A stretch of 64,000 bases of DNA, from IMG/VR virus record IMGVR_UViG_3300032242_000920, positions 1-64,000 of that record; one strand, written 5' to 3'. The notes under the pieces are model-generated. The model was not told where the DNA came from. It saw nothing but the letters and a program-made list of their open reading frames with translations, and ran no database searches. The DNA is from a virus. The position numbers were made by a program, and so were the translations under genes. This document shows, one piece after another, positions 10,805 to 19,019 of the stretch; position 1 is the stretch's first letter; each line of letters begins with the position of its first letter.

Positions 10805-12926
10805 AAGTTATTACGTTAATGCAAACGTAAATCCATATTATGACACATGGGCAGGGTTTTTAGCTAAACTCAACACCATAGTAACTGATATGGGAACCAC
10901 GGTTCTGACTGTAAACACCTCTGGTTCAACTCCGGATACAGTTACAGGTAATGCTTATGTCAATGGTTACTTTGGTGCAAACACACTATATGTAAACCGC
11001 AGTTTAACTGGTGGTAATAGTTCGGTATCAAGTAATCTTACTATATCAACAAATACGTTTGTATCAAATAGCATTCTGAATGTTGGTAATACCACAGTTA
11101 ATGTGGCAATTAACTCGACTTCATTTTCTGGTACTGCAAATAGTGCTACATATCTAGGTAACACTTCGCTTTCAACTATTCAGACATGGATTACAGGTAA
11201 TACTGGTACTGCATATACCAATGCAACTTCATATTCTGCTAATGCAAATAACATTTCATCAGGAACAGTTGCTGCAGCAAGATTAGGTAGTGGTACAGCT
11301 AATTCATCAACTATTCTTTATGGTAATAACTACTGGGGTCCTGCTCCAACTAGTGGTGGCAGCAATGTAAATACTGCTGGTCAATATACTTGGACCAATA
11401 CACAGACATTCAGCGCAAATGTCTCAGTCGGTGGAATTCTCAGTGTTTCAAATACTGCCACAGTATCAGGAAATCTAACAGTCACATCAGGGCAGTTTAT
11501 TGGTAATGGTGCCGGTCTAACAAGCGTTTTTGCAAGTAATACAAGTTATCTATTAGGTTATAACTGGACAGCACCAGCAGCAATAGGCTCTGGTATTGCA
11601 AACACAGGTTCATTCACTACCGTTACACTATCAAATCAATTAAACACAAATACTTCTTCTTCTGAACTTGCACTTAATTATGGTAGCCCAAATGCAAACC
11701 TTACAGTCTATGCTAACACAGGGTCTGGTGCTGTAGCAATAGCAAAGGTTGGTAACTTTGGTTTATCGGTTCTTTCTGGTAACCTAACTGCATCAAATGC
11801 AACTTTTACAAATCTTGGAACTTCTGTCACTTCTGGTGGTTCAACATTTACTAACTATCTTGGTTACAATCCAGGTAGACAATCACTATTTGAAGCTACA
11901 GGTTCACTTAACAACTATATTGATGCTGTAATCTGGAATGCAAACAGCGGTACCAATGCATCATCAGATCTTGCTGTCTATAATGATCTTGGTCCTTCAA
12001 GCACAACCTTTATTGATATGGGTATTTCATCAAGCGGTTGGGCAAACGGACAATGGACAATAGGTGGGCCTTCTGATGGTTATCTATACACAGGCAATAC
12101 AAATCTTACTATTGGTGTTGCTGCTTATGGTGGTGGACCAAACTACATTAACTTCTTCACTGGTGGTACTCTTACTGCAAATGAACGATTCCGCATTACT
12201 GCAAATGGTTATATGCTTGTCGCCAACACAGCTGCATTGCAGTTTGTGTCTGGCTCAAAACTTATTGACTCCACTGGCTCACAAGGTACTGCTGGTCAGA
12301 TACTAACATCAAACGGATCAGGCAATGTATATTGGGCACCTGCAGCATCGGCAGGAGTTAATACTTCTGCACAATATACATTCTCAAACACAATTACATT
12401 CAATGCAAATCTTAATGCAAATGCAATCTATACCAATTCCCTAAATACTACAGGTAACTTATCAGTATCCGGTGTGATTAGTGGCAATGGTTCTGGTATT
12501 ACTGGTATTACTTCAACACCAACAGCAAACTATCTTCGCCATCAGTCTTCCGGTGCCGGATATGTTAGTGGTATTGTGTCTGTAACTACGACCGCACCTT
12601 TATCACCCACAAAAGGTGATATTTGGTTTGACATATCAGGTAATACAGGTTATACTCAAAGTCTTAGTTCAAGCGGTTATACCAAACTCCCAAATGGACT
12701 TATATTCCAATGGGGTTCGGCGTACATGGCCATAGATTCAAGCACAACAATAAGCTGGCCAATTGCTTTTAATACTTGCTACGGTGCTGTAACCGGTGTT
12801 GCTGATAATACTATAAGTAGTGGAACCAACATTCCTGCTCTTGGTATATTTCCAACTACATCAGGTGCATCAATATATAATGATGGCAACAATCGTACAG
12901 TATATTGGATGGCATACGGAGTATAA
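10797..12926 (+). CDS. Tail fibre protein with gp53-like C-terminal tip
   Basis: This 709-residue fibre protein starts with a globular segment (SYYVNANVNPYYDTWAGF) suited to attachment. It continues as a shaft of short beta repeats such as GNLTVTSGQFIGNGAGLTSV and GNLSVSGVISGNGSGITGI, typical of trimeric beta-helical fibres. The last 80 residues (YTKLPNGLIFQWGS, then WPIAFNTCYGAVTG, ending RTVYWMAYGV) match the C-terminal domain of phage fibres known as gp53-like, which forms the receptor-binding tip. The gene is followed 1 bp later by a fibre-assembly chaperone gene, supporting its role as a host-recognition fibre. Confidence 0.8.
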   Translation: MAKSYYVNANVNPYYDTWAGFLAKLNTIVTDMGTTVLTVNTSGSTPDTVTGNAYVNGYFGANTLYVNRSLTGGNSSVSSNLTISTNTFVSNSILNVGNTTVNVAINSTSFSGTANSATYLGNTSLSTIQTWITGNTGTAYTNATSYSANANNISSGTVAAARLGSGTANSSTILYGNNYWGPAPTSGGSNVNTAGQYTWTNTQTFSANVSVGGILSVSNTATVSGNLTVTSGQFIGNGAGLTSVFASNTSYLLGYNWTAPAAIGSGIANTGSFTTVTLSNQLNTNTSSSELALNYGSPNANLTVYANTGSGAVAIAKVGNFGLSVLSGNLTASNATFTNLGTSVTSGGSTFTNYLGYNPGRQSLFEATGSLNNYIDAVIWNANSGTNASSDLAVYNDLGPSSTTFIDMGISSSGWANGQWTIGGPSDGYLYTGNTNLTIGVAAYGGGPNYINFFTGGTLTANERFRITANGYMLVANTAALQFVSGSKLIDSTGSQGTAGQILTSNGSGNVYWAPAASAGVNTSAQYTFSNTITFNANLNANAIYTNSLNTTGNLSVSGVISGNGSGITGITSTPTANYLRHQSSGAGYVSGIVSVTTTAPLSPTKGDIWFDISGNTGYTQSLSSSGYTKLPNGLIFQWGSAYMAIDSSTTISWPIAFNTCYGAVTGVADNTISSGTNIPALGIFPTTSGASIYNDGNNRTVYWMAYGV

Positions 12927-12927
12927 T

Positions 12928-13302
12928 ATGTCTATTTTCTACAGCCCTACATCAAAAGCTTTTTATTCAGATGCGATTCAATATCCTAATCTACCTAAGG
13001 ATTTAATCTCTGTGTCTGATGAACAACACATGTATCTAATTGAACAAATAAACAACCATCAGAAAGATATAGTTGTTGGTAGCAATAATGCTCTTACTCT
13101 TATTGATAGAGTTGTTGTACCATCATGGGATGATATTCGGCGCAAGCGAAATAGACTATTGACTATTTCTGATTATACGCAAATGCCTGATTGGTCAGGT
13201 GATAAACAAACCTGGGCCAGATACAGACAACAGTTGCGTGATATACCACAAAACTACACCGACACTAAAGCTGTAGTGTGGCCAACACCTCCGGGAACGT
13301 AA
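12928..13302 (+). CDS. Tail fibre assembly protein (Tfa-like)
   Basis: A 124-residue protein. I place the start at the ATG at 12928, right after the fibre stop, not at an earlier in-frame ATG inside the fibre gene. The N-terminus (SIFYSPTSKAFYSDAIQY) and the C-terminal signature (WDDIRRKRNRLL, YRQQLRDIPQNYTD, VVWPTPP) are those of phage tail fibre assembly chaperones, which cap or fold the fibre tip. Its position directly after a fibre with a gp53-like tip is the usual pairing, so the likely client is the 709-residue fibre. Confidence 0.8.
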   Translation: MSIFYSPTSKAFYSDAIQYPNLPKDLISVSDEQHMYLIEQINNHQKDIVVGSNNALTLIDRVVVPSWDDIRRKRNRLLTISDYTQMPDWSGDKQTWARYRQQLRDIPQNYTDTKAVVWPTPPGT

Positions 13303-13303
13303 T

Positions 13304-13789
13304 ATGTCTATAGCTAAACTGTGGGGCGGTTCTTCTTGGAGTTACCCTTCGTATATATACCCAAAAGTGTGGGATGGATCTGCTTGGACTCAAGCAGTAT
13401 CTAGAGTTTGTACAGGTGGTACAAGTTTTGAATCTTCCGCTACAGATTCACATGTAATCACAATTGGTCGTGATTACTTTATAGGTTCTTATGGATATAA
13501 TAGTATAAGTTTACCATCATATGGATCTATAGATACTGCACAAACTTCACTTTTTACAGGTGGATCAATAAAATCACTATATTGGAGTCCATATGAATCT
13601 TATTTATACTTTGTAGTAGATAATCCAAATTTAGCTTATGAATCTTGGTCAAATATGAGAATTGGTAGTACAACTTTTACAAGATTTTCTTCATTCAAAT
13701 CAATAGTTGGGTATAAGTATACTTATACATGGTATGCACCATCTAATCCTATAGGAACTTCGGGAAACATAAACATTTTCTGGACATAA
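13304..13789 (+). CDS. Aromatic-rich putative virion protein
   Basis: 161 residues, starting 1 bp after the fibre-assembly gene. The N-terminus has two short Trp-rich repeats (KLWGGSSWSYP and KVWDGSAWTQA) like the K-W-G-S-W repeats at the start of small tail-tip proteins in many phages. The rest is rich in Tyr, Ser and Gly with predicted beta strands. No enzyme motif is visible. It is probably a minor tail or fibre-associated protein and the last gene of the transcript that started upstream, since a late promoter follows. Function unknown. Confidence 0.6.
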   Translation: MSIAKLWGGSSWSYPSYIYPKVWDGSAWTQAVSRVCTGGTSFESSATDSHVITIGRDYFIGSYGYNSISLPSYGSIDTAQTSLFTGGSIKSLYWSPYESYLYFVVDNPNLAYESWSNMRIGSTTFTRFSSFKSIVGYKYTYTWYAPSNPIGTSGNINIFWT

Positions 13790-13792
13790 TTA

Positions 13793-13800
13793 CATAAATA
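13793..13800 (+). promoter_or_regulatory. Late promoter (CATAAATA)
   Basis: CATAAATA, one base from the T4 late consensus TATAAATA, lies in the 52-bp gap before the metallopeptidase-like gene. Confidence 0.5.
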
Positions 13801-13841
13801 TAATTAAATGAATTAATCTTTTATTTGCTTAAGGATTAGAA

Positions 13842-14204
13842 ATGCACACGTTTAAACAATTTGTTGAGGATCTGAATAACAGTCAGGTTGAACAGGTACT
13901 AAAAAAGTTTCTTCCTTTTTGTAAGCAGTATCTACAAATTAAAGAAACTCCACCTATTCAGATCATCTCTGGTGATGATTCTAAAAAGTTAAAAGCTTTT
14001 GGTTGTTGGGATGGAGAAAAGATCTGTTTAAATACTGATGGCCGCCACCCAATGGATGTAATGCGGACATTAGCACATGAGCTTGTACATTATGCAAAAG
14101 AACACTATGATGGATCGGATGGTTCAGACCATGAGAATGAAGCCAATGCAGAAGCAGGTGTAATCATGAGAAAGTTTGCTAGATTAAATCCAGATCTATT
14201 TTGA
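13842..14204 (+). CDS. Putative zinc metallopeptidase (HExxH), virion-associated
   Basis: A 120-residue protein. Residues 79-83 read HELVH, the HExxH zinc-binding motif, within TLAHELVHYAKEH. A Glu-rich segment about 18 residues on (HENEANAEAG) offers a third ligand, as in gluzincin-type peptidases. The N-terminus MHTFKQFVEDLN resembles the short FKxFxE leader seen on many head- or tail-associated proteins of T4-like phages. It has its own late promoter between tail fibre and structural genes, so it may act on virion proteins or on host envelope during entry. Catalysis is inferred from the motif only. Confidence 0.6.
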   Translation: MHTFKQFVEDLNNSQVEQVLKKFLPFCKQYLQIKETPPIQIISGDDSKKLKAFGCWDGEKICLNTDGRHPMDVMRTLAHELVHYAKEHYDGSDGSDHENEANAEAGVIMRKFARLNPDLF

Positions 14205-14255
14205 ATCGATTATTCATTATAACACATTCATAAGATATGTCAATAGGAAACCCGT

Positions 14256-14582
14256 ATGTCAAGCAGAGTTAATATCAGTATTGATCAAGGCGCTTCGTTC
14301 AATACTCAGATCAATCTTAATTATGCAAATGGCAGCTCGATTAATCTTGCTTCATATTCGGCTAAGGCACAAATTCGTAAAACATATACTTCAGCCAATA
14401 CGTATAGTTTCACAACTACAGTTTATGCAAACGGTCTTTTGACTTTAGCATTAAGTTCAAATACATCAAACTCAATGTCATACGGTCGGTATGTTTATGA
14501 TGTGATTGTAACAGATTCCGGTGGCTATACATCTAGAGTGATTGAAGGTCAAGTCACAATCAACCCATCGGTGTCAAGATGA
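14256..14582 (+). CDS. Small beta-sandwich virion protein (BppU-like N-terminal fold)
   Basis: 108 residues with DQGASFNTQINLNY near the start, then INLASYSAKAQIRK and GRYVYDVIVTDSGG with RVIEGQVTI at the end. This pattern is common in small virion proteins of many phages and resembles the N-terminal beta sandwich of baseplate upper proteins. It overlaps the next gene by 4 bp (ATGA), so the two are translationally coupled. Probably a tail or fibre attachment component; the exact role is unknown. Confidence 0.6.
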   Translation: MSSRVNISIDQGASFNTQINLNYANGSSINLASYSAKAQIRKTYTSANTYSFTTTVYANGLLTLALSSNTSNSMSYGRYVYDVIVTDSGGYTSRVIEGQVTINPSVSR

Positions 14583-14875
14583 CCACTCCAACACTCACAA
14601 ACTCTGGATCTTTATTTAACTCAGGTAATGGTTCAATTGTTGTTACCTTAGGAACAGGCGGATCTATTTCAATTAATTCGGCTGCAATTACATCAGCAAC
14701 TCCAGCCAATCTTGTAAATATTGTAGTCACTACACCACCAAGCGGCGCTTTAAAGTTAAGTCAACTTCTGGATGTGAATACATCAATTGAAACTGATGGT
14801 GATGCCGTAATCTATAATCAACAATCAAATACATACGTAGTAACCAATTACAATCTGGATGCAGGTCAGTTCTAA
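14579..14875 (+). CDS. Small tail structural protein
   Basis: 98 residues, start overlapping the previous stop by 4 bp. The C-terminal half carries LSQLLDVN followed by GDAVIYNQQSNTYV and ends LDAGQF. I associate this L-S-x-L-x-D-V ... Y-N ... L-D-G-G-x-F pattern with short tail and fibre-linked proteins of T4-like phages. No catalytic motif is present. The gene precedes the largest fibre gene and probably encodes an attachment or adaptor protein. Confidence 0.55.
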   Translation: MTTPTLTNSGSLFNSGNGSIVVTLGTGGSISINSAAITSATPANLVNIVVTTPPSGALKLSQLLDVNTSIETDGDAVIYNQQSNTYVVTNYNLDAGQF

Positions 14876-14880
14876 TAATT

Positions 14881-14888
14881 AATAAATA
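14881..14888 (+). promoter_or_regulatory. Late promoter candidate (AATAAATA)
   Basis: AATAAATA, one base from the T4 late consensus, lies 37 bp before the ATG of the 1364-residue fibre gene. Confidence 0.4.
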
Positions 14889-14924
14889 ACTTAAAGCTAA
14901 ATAGCTATAAGGGAAGGGTGCCAC

Positions 14925-17900
14925 ATGGCAAATACGCATCAATATCAAATGAAGCGCACGTCTGTTTCTGGTCGTCTTCCTAATACGGCAGATCCTGCCA
15001 ATACATCATATATTCCCGCTGGCGGTCTTGCTGTAAACTTTGCTGACCAATTTGTGTTTGTATCAAATGGTTCTGGCTTAATTCAAGTCGGCTCTCATGT
15101 TTCGACTTTAACAACCAACTCAATTTCATTTAATGATGGCAGTAATGCAGTTGTCAACTCGTCTTTATATACTGGAACAGCAAATAATGCAGTATATCTA
15201 GGTGGCAATCTCCCTAATACATATGTTTCCAATGCATATTTGCTTTCACTCAACTATGTTTCCAATACACAGCTTACTGCAAATTTAGCTAATTACTATC
15301 CAGCAAATAACCCTGCTGGCTATGTAAATGCAAGTGCTATTTCTACTGGTACGGCCAATAACACTAATAACTTTGGTGGTCAAGCACCAAGCTACTATGT
15401 CTCAAACACATATTTAGTTTCACTCAACTATGTGTCTAATGCTCAATTAGCATCTAATTTAGCAAACTATATCACTAATACTGCTGCATATGGTGTCTTT
15501 GCTCAGAATACATCAATTTATTCTACATTTGCACAAAACACTGCTATCTATGCATATGCAGCATCCAATGCTTATGTAACAAATACATATCAGACCATGT
15601 CTGGTTTGTCAGCAAATGTATTGACTTTAACTGCTAACAATTCTAATTATTTTGGAACACAAGCACCAAGCTACTATGTATCAAATACATATATGCAAAG
15701 CCTTAACTATGTGTCTAATGCTCAATTAGCATCAAATCTTTCCAATTATATTACAAACACATCAGCGTATAGTACTTTTGCTCAAAACAATTCAGTTTAT
15801 TCTACATTTGCTCAAAACACTGCTATCTATGCATATGCTGCTGGTAATACCTCGGTTTATTCTACATTTGCACAAAACACTAGTGTATATTCTACATTTG
15901 CTCAAAACACTGCTATCTATGCATATGCTGCTGGTAATACTTATGTAAATAACACATATGCACAAAACACTGCTATCTATGCATATGCAGCATCAAACAC
16001 AAATGTTTACAATACATTTGCTCAAAATACTGCCATATACTCTTATGCATCTAATGCAACCAACATTACAACTGGTACATTATCAGCTGCAAGACTTCCA
16101 TATACTTTAAATCAAAATGTTGGATCTTCAGATTCACCTAACTTTGTAAACCTGGTGTTGTCTGGTAATTTGAGTGTTGGTGGTTCCATAACAACAATCA
16201 CCGCAAATAATCTTGCTATTACAGATAACATGCTTTATCTGAATAATGGTGTATTGGCTAACGTCACTTCATTATCTGCTAATGGTTCCGCTATCGTCTT
16301 TGTTGCAAACAATAACTTTGCACCCACTTGGTCAGTCACAACACTTAGTATTACTCCTGAATCATATAACAATACTTATACAATCACCGCAGCCAACTCA
16401 ACCACATTTACCGTAGCAAGTACGGTAACAGATGCTTTTGTATCTGGTGGTACTGCTCGTGGTAAGTCAAGTGCAAATCCTGATATTGGTTTTGCTGCTG
16501 GTTATAATGATGGAACATATCACCACACAGGCTTCTTCAGAGATCATGCCACTGGAGTTTGGAAAGTCTTTGATGGATATCTACCTGAGCCGGACAACAG
16601 TGTTTATATTGATCAGACAAACTCTTCATTCAATGTTGCTAACTTCATGGCAGGAACATTGTATGCAGGTAACAATAGTGTATCTGCTACAGTCAATAGT
16701 ACATTTTATTCAGCAACAGCAAATAATGCAAACAACTTTGGTGGTCAAGTACCTACATATTATGTGTCAAACACATATATGCAAAGTCTTAACTATGTGT
16801 CTAATGCTCAATTAGCATCTAATTTAGCAAACTATATCACTAATACTGCTGCATATGGTGTCTTTGCTCAGAATACAGCAATTTATTCTTATGCTGCATC
16901 TAATACTTATGTGACTAGTACATATCAGACCATGTCTGGCTTGGCAAGCAATGTTGCTACATTAACAGCAAATAATGCAAACAACTTTGGTGGTCAAGTA
17001 CCGAGCTATTATGTTTCTAACACTTATATGTTAGGACTTAATTATGTTTCCAATACTCAATTGGCATCAAATCTTTCCAATTATATTACAAACACATCTG
17101 CATATGGTGTTTTTGCTCAGAATACAAGTGTTTACAATACATTTGCACAAAACACTGCTATCTATGCATATGCAGCATCTAATACAGCTGTATACTCTAC
17201 ATTCCAAACTATGGTTGGTCTATCAGCAAATGTTGCTACATTAACAGCCAATAATACTGTTTACCTAAATGGTCAGTTGTCTTCTTATTATACCAATGCT
17301 ACCAACATTACAACTGGTACCTTACCGTATGCACAGCTTCCAGCAAACGTAGTAGTTTGGTCAAATACAAACACATTTACTGCTAATCAGACATTCAGTG
17401 CAAATGTGAATGTTGTCAACGTATACTCTACTGGTACAGTAAATGCTTCATCATTTACTGTTGGAACTTCGTACACAGTTAATAGCACATATCAGTTAAC
17501 TACAGGCCAGATGAGAATTGCTAATGCTGGTATCTCTGCTGCATCGTGGTCAACTAGTGGTATTGGTTTAATTCAATCTGCGGCAACCTTTACTGATAAC
17601 TCAACTCCTGCTTCTAATACCGTTCCAACTGCCTACATGAACCTGTTCGCGCCCCAGACCTACGCGGCGACGAATACAGGCGTGACGGTCACCAACCTTT
17701 ACGGCACATACTTCAAAGCCCCAACTGCCGGTACAAACGTCACAGCAACAAGTATATATGCGATTGCCGCAGACAGCATGTATAGCGCAGGGGCGTTTTT
17801 CGTCGGCGGCGCGATCGTAACCTCCACAACTACAACCTTGTGTACCAGTATTAGTACAGTAACAGCTAATATTGCAGCGGGTGCCACAACTTCTGGTCAG

Positions 17901-19019
17901 ACTAAAACCGTCAACATCGGCACTGCTGGTCTTGCCGGGTCAACAACCAACATCACACTCGGTTCTTCTGTTGCAGGTTCGGTGAGTAATACAACAATTA
18001 ACGGACCGCACATACTTAACCCTGTGGGCACTTCAGCGGCTGCTTGGTCGACCAATGGTATTGGATTGGTTCAGTCCGCCGCTACATTTACAGATAATAC
18101 CACTGCGGCAAGTGGCACAGTTAGTTCTGCTTACATGAATTATTTTGCACCACAAACATATGCGGCGACGAATACTGGTGTGACGGTTACAAACCTGTAT
18201 GGAACATATTTCGCCGCTCCTGCTAACGGTACAAACGTAACAGCAACTAACAAATATGCTATTGGTGCAGACAGCATTCTGGGGACGAACTCCATTGCGA
18301 CAGGTGCTGCTGGTTCACTGTCAGTTGGTATAGGCGGTGTAACAATTGGTGGTGGTGGCTTTACGTATTCGGGCGCTGCTACTAACTTTGCTGTTTCTGC
18401 ACTCACTTCGGGATTGCTCACCTTGGGTGGTACTGCCGGCACAGGTACAATTACACTGGGTCAGTCTACTGTTTCTCAGATTACTAATATTCAAGCGGGT
18501 GCTACTGCTTCGGGTAATACCAAAACCGTCAACATCGGCACCGGTGGTCTTTCTGGTTCAACAACCAACATCACTATTGGTTCGTCCTTTGGCACCAATA
18601 CAACAATCAATGGAACTACATCGTTTACTGGGCCTGTTGTAATTAATAATGTGCTTCAACCTGGTGTTGTTACCATTAATGCAGCCTCTGTTTCAACAAT
18701 AACACCAGTAGCAGGTAATACAAACCACAACAATATCTACAATATTAATGCTACACCCACTATAAACCAACCTAGTGGTGCACCTTATGCTGATGCTCAG
18801 AAACTAATGTTAAGACTAAAGGATTCTGGAACAGCAAATACTCTCACATGGAATGTATCTGTGGGTTCTAACTCGTCCACTACGGCTGGCTTTAGACCTA
18901 TGGCAACATCTAACGTTGCATTGCCTTCTACTACAATTGCAGGTAAAGTCACATATGTTGCTTGTGTCTACAATGCTCTAGACTTTTATTGGGATGTTGT
19001 CGGAGTGAGTAACCAGTAA
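14925..19019 (+). CDS. Giant repetitive tail fibre protein
   Basis: 1364 residues. The N-terminus (QMKRTSVSGRLPN, then YIPAGGLAVNFAD) resembles attachment segments of phage fibres. Residues about 140-790 consist of repeated modules with YYVSNTYMQSLNYVSNAQLA and FAQNTAIYAYAA blocks. Residues about 865-1220 carry two tandem copies of a GIGLxQSAATFTDN - FAPQTYAATNTGVTV - KTVNIG - GSTTNITxGSS domain. The C-terminal 130 residues (KLMLRLKDSGTANTLTW, ending FYWDVVGVSNQ) form a tip domain shared with the 313-residue protein at 21449. The gene overlaps the Gly-rich adhesin gene by 1 bp. Likely a long host-recognition fibre. Confidence 0.75.
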   Translation: MANTHQYQMKRTSVSGRLPNTADPANTSYIPAGGLAVNFADQFVFVSNGSGLIQVGSHVSTLTTNSISFNDGSNAVVNSSLYTGTANNAVYLGGNLPNTYVSNAYLLSLNYVSNTQLTANLANYYPANNPAGYVNASAISTGTANNTNNFGGQAPSYYVSNTYLVSLNYVSNAQLASNLANYITNTAAYGVFAQNTSIYSTFAQNTAIYAYAASNAYVTNTYQTMSGLSANVLTLTANNSNYFGTQAPSYYVSNTYMQSLNYVSNAQLASNLSNYITNTSAYSTFAQNNSVYSTFAQNTAIYAYAAGNTSVYSTFAQNTSVYSTFAQNTAIYAYAAGNTYVNNTYAQNTAIYAYAASNTNVYNTFAQNTAIYSYASNATNITTGTLSAARLPYTLNQNVGSSDSPNFVNLVLSGNLSVGGSITTITANNLAITDNMLYLNNGVLANVTSLSANGSAIVFVANNNFAPTWSVTTLSITPESYNNTYTITAANSTTFTVASTVTDAFVSGGTARGKSSANPDIGFAAGYNDGTYHHTGFFRDHATGVWKVFDGYLPEPDNSVYIDQTNSSFNVANFMAGTLYAGNNSVSATVNSTFYSATANNANNFGGQVPTYYVSNTYMQSLNYVSNAQLASNLANYITNTAAYGVFAQNTAIYSYAASNTYVTSTYQTMSGLASNVATLTANNANNFGGQVPSYYVSNTYMLGLNYVSNTQLASNLSNYITNTSAYGVFAQNTSVYNTFAQNTAIYAYAASNTAVYSTFQTMVGLSANVATLTANNTVYLNGQLSSYYTNATNITTGTLPYAQLPANVVVWSNTNTFTANQTFSANVNVVNVYSTGTVNASSFTVGTSYTVNSTYQLTTGQMRIANAGISAASWSTSGIGLIQSAATFTDNSTPASNTVPTAYMNLFAPQTYAATNTGVTVTNLYGTYFKAPTAGTNVTATSIYAIAADSMYSAGAFFVGGAIVTSTTTTLCTSISTVTANIAAGATTSGQTKTVNIGTAGLAGSTTNITLGSSVAGSVSNTTINGPHILNPVGTSAAAWSTNGIGLVQSAATFTDNTTAASGTVSSAYMNYFAPQTYAATNTGVTVTNLYGTYFAAPANGTNVTATNKYAIGADSILGTNSIATGAAGSLSVGIGGVTIGGGGFTYSGAATNFAVSALTSGLLTLGGTAGTGTITLGQSTVSQITNIQAGATASGNTKTVNIGTGGLSGSTTNITIGSSFGTNTTINGTTSFTGPVVINNVLQPGVVTINAASVSTITPVAGNTNHNNIYNINATPTINQPSGAPYADAQKLMLRLKDSGTANTLTWNVSVGSNSSTTAGFRPMATSNVALPSTTIAGKVTYVACVYNALDFYWDVVGVSNQ
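15371..17080 (+). repeat. Imperfect direct repeats inside the fibre gene
   Basis: Four copies of a module starting with FGGQ/FGTQ and xxYYVSNTY (near 15371, 15651, 16737 and 16986) are followed by LNYVSNxQLASNLxNYITNT. Between them lie many copies of a shorter unit encoding TFAQNTAIYAYAA. The copies are close at DNA level, so homologous recombination could change fibre length. Confidence 0.7.
17520..18615 (+). repeat. Tandem duplication of a fibre domain
   Basis: Two copies of a module of roughly 500 bp start near 17520 and 18030. Both encode GIGLxQSAATFTDN, FAPQTYAATNTGVTVTNLYGTYF and a KTVNIGTxGL - STTNIT segment. The 5' part of the first copy (17640-17830) is much richer in G and C than the surrounding gene, while the second copy uses mostly A/T-ending codons. 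Confidence 0.7.

Noticed and set aside
15371-17080. CRISPR-like repeat array
   Set aside because: The repeats are coding, of unequal length and without unique spacers; they belong to a fibre shaft.
18140-18442. Minus-strand 100-codon Ala/Pro/Val frame in the giant fibre gene
   Set aside because: Antisense of a Gly/Thr/Ala repeat domain; no expression signals.
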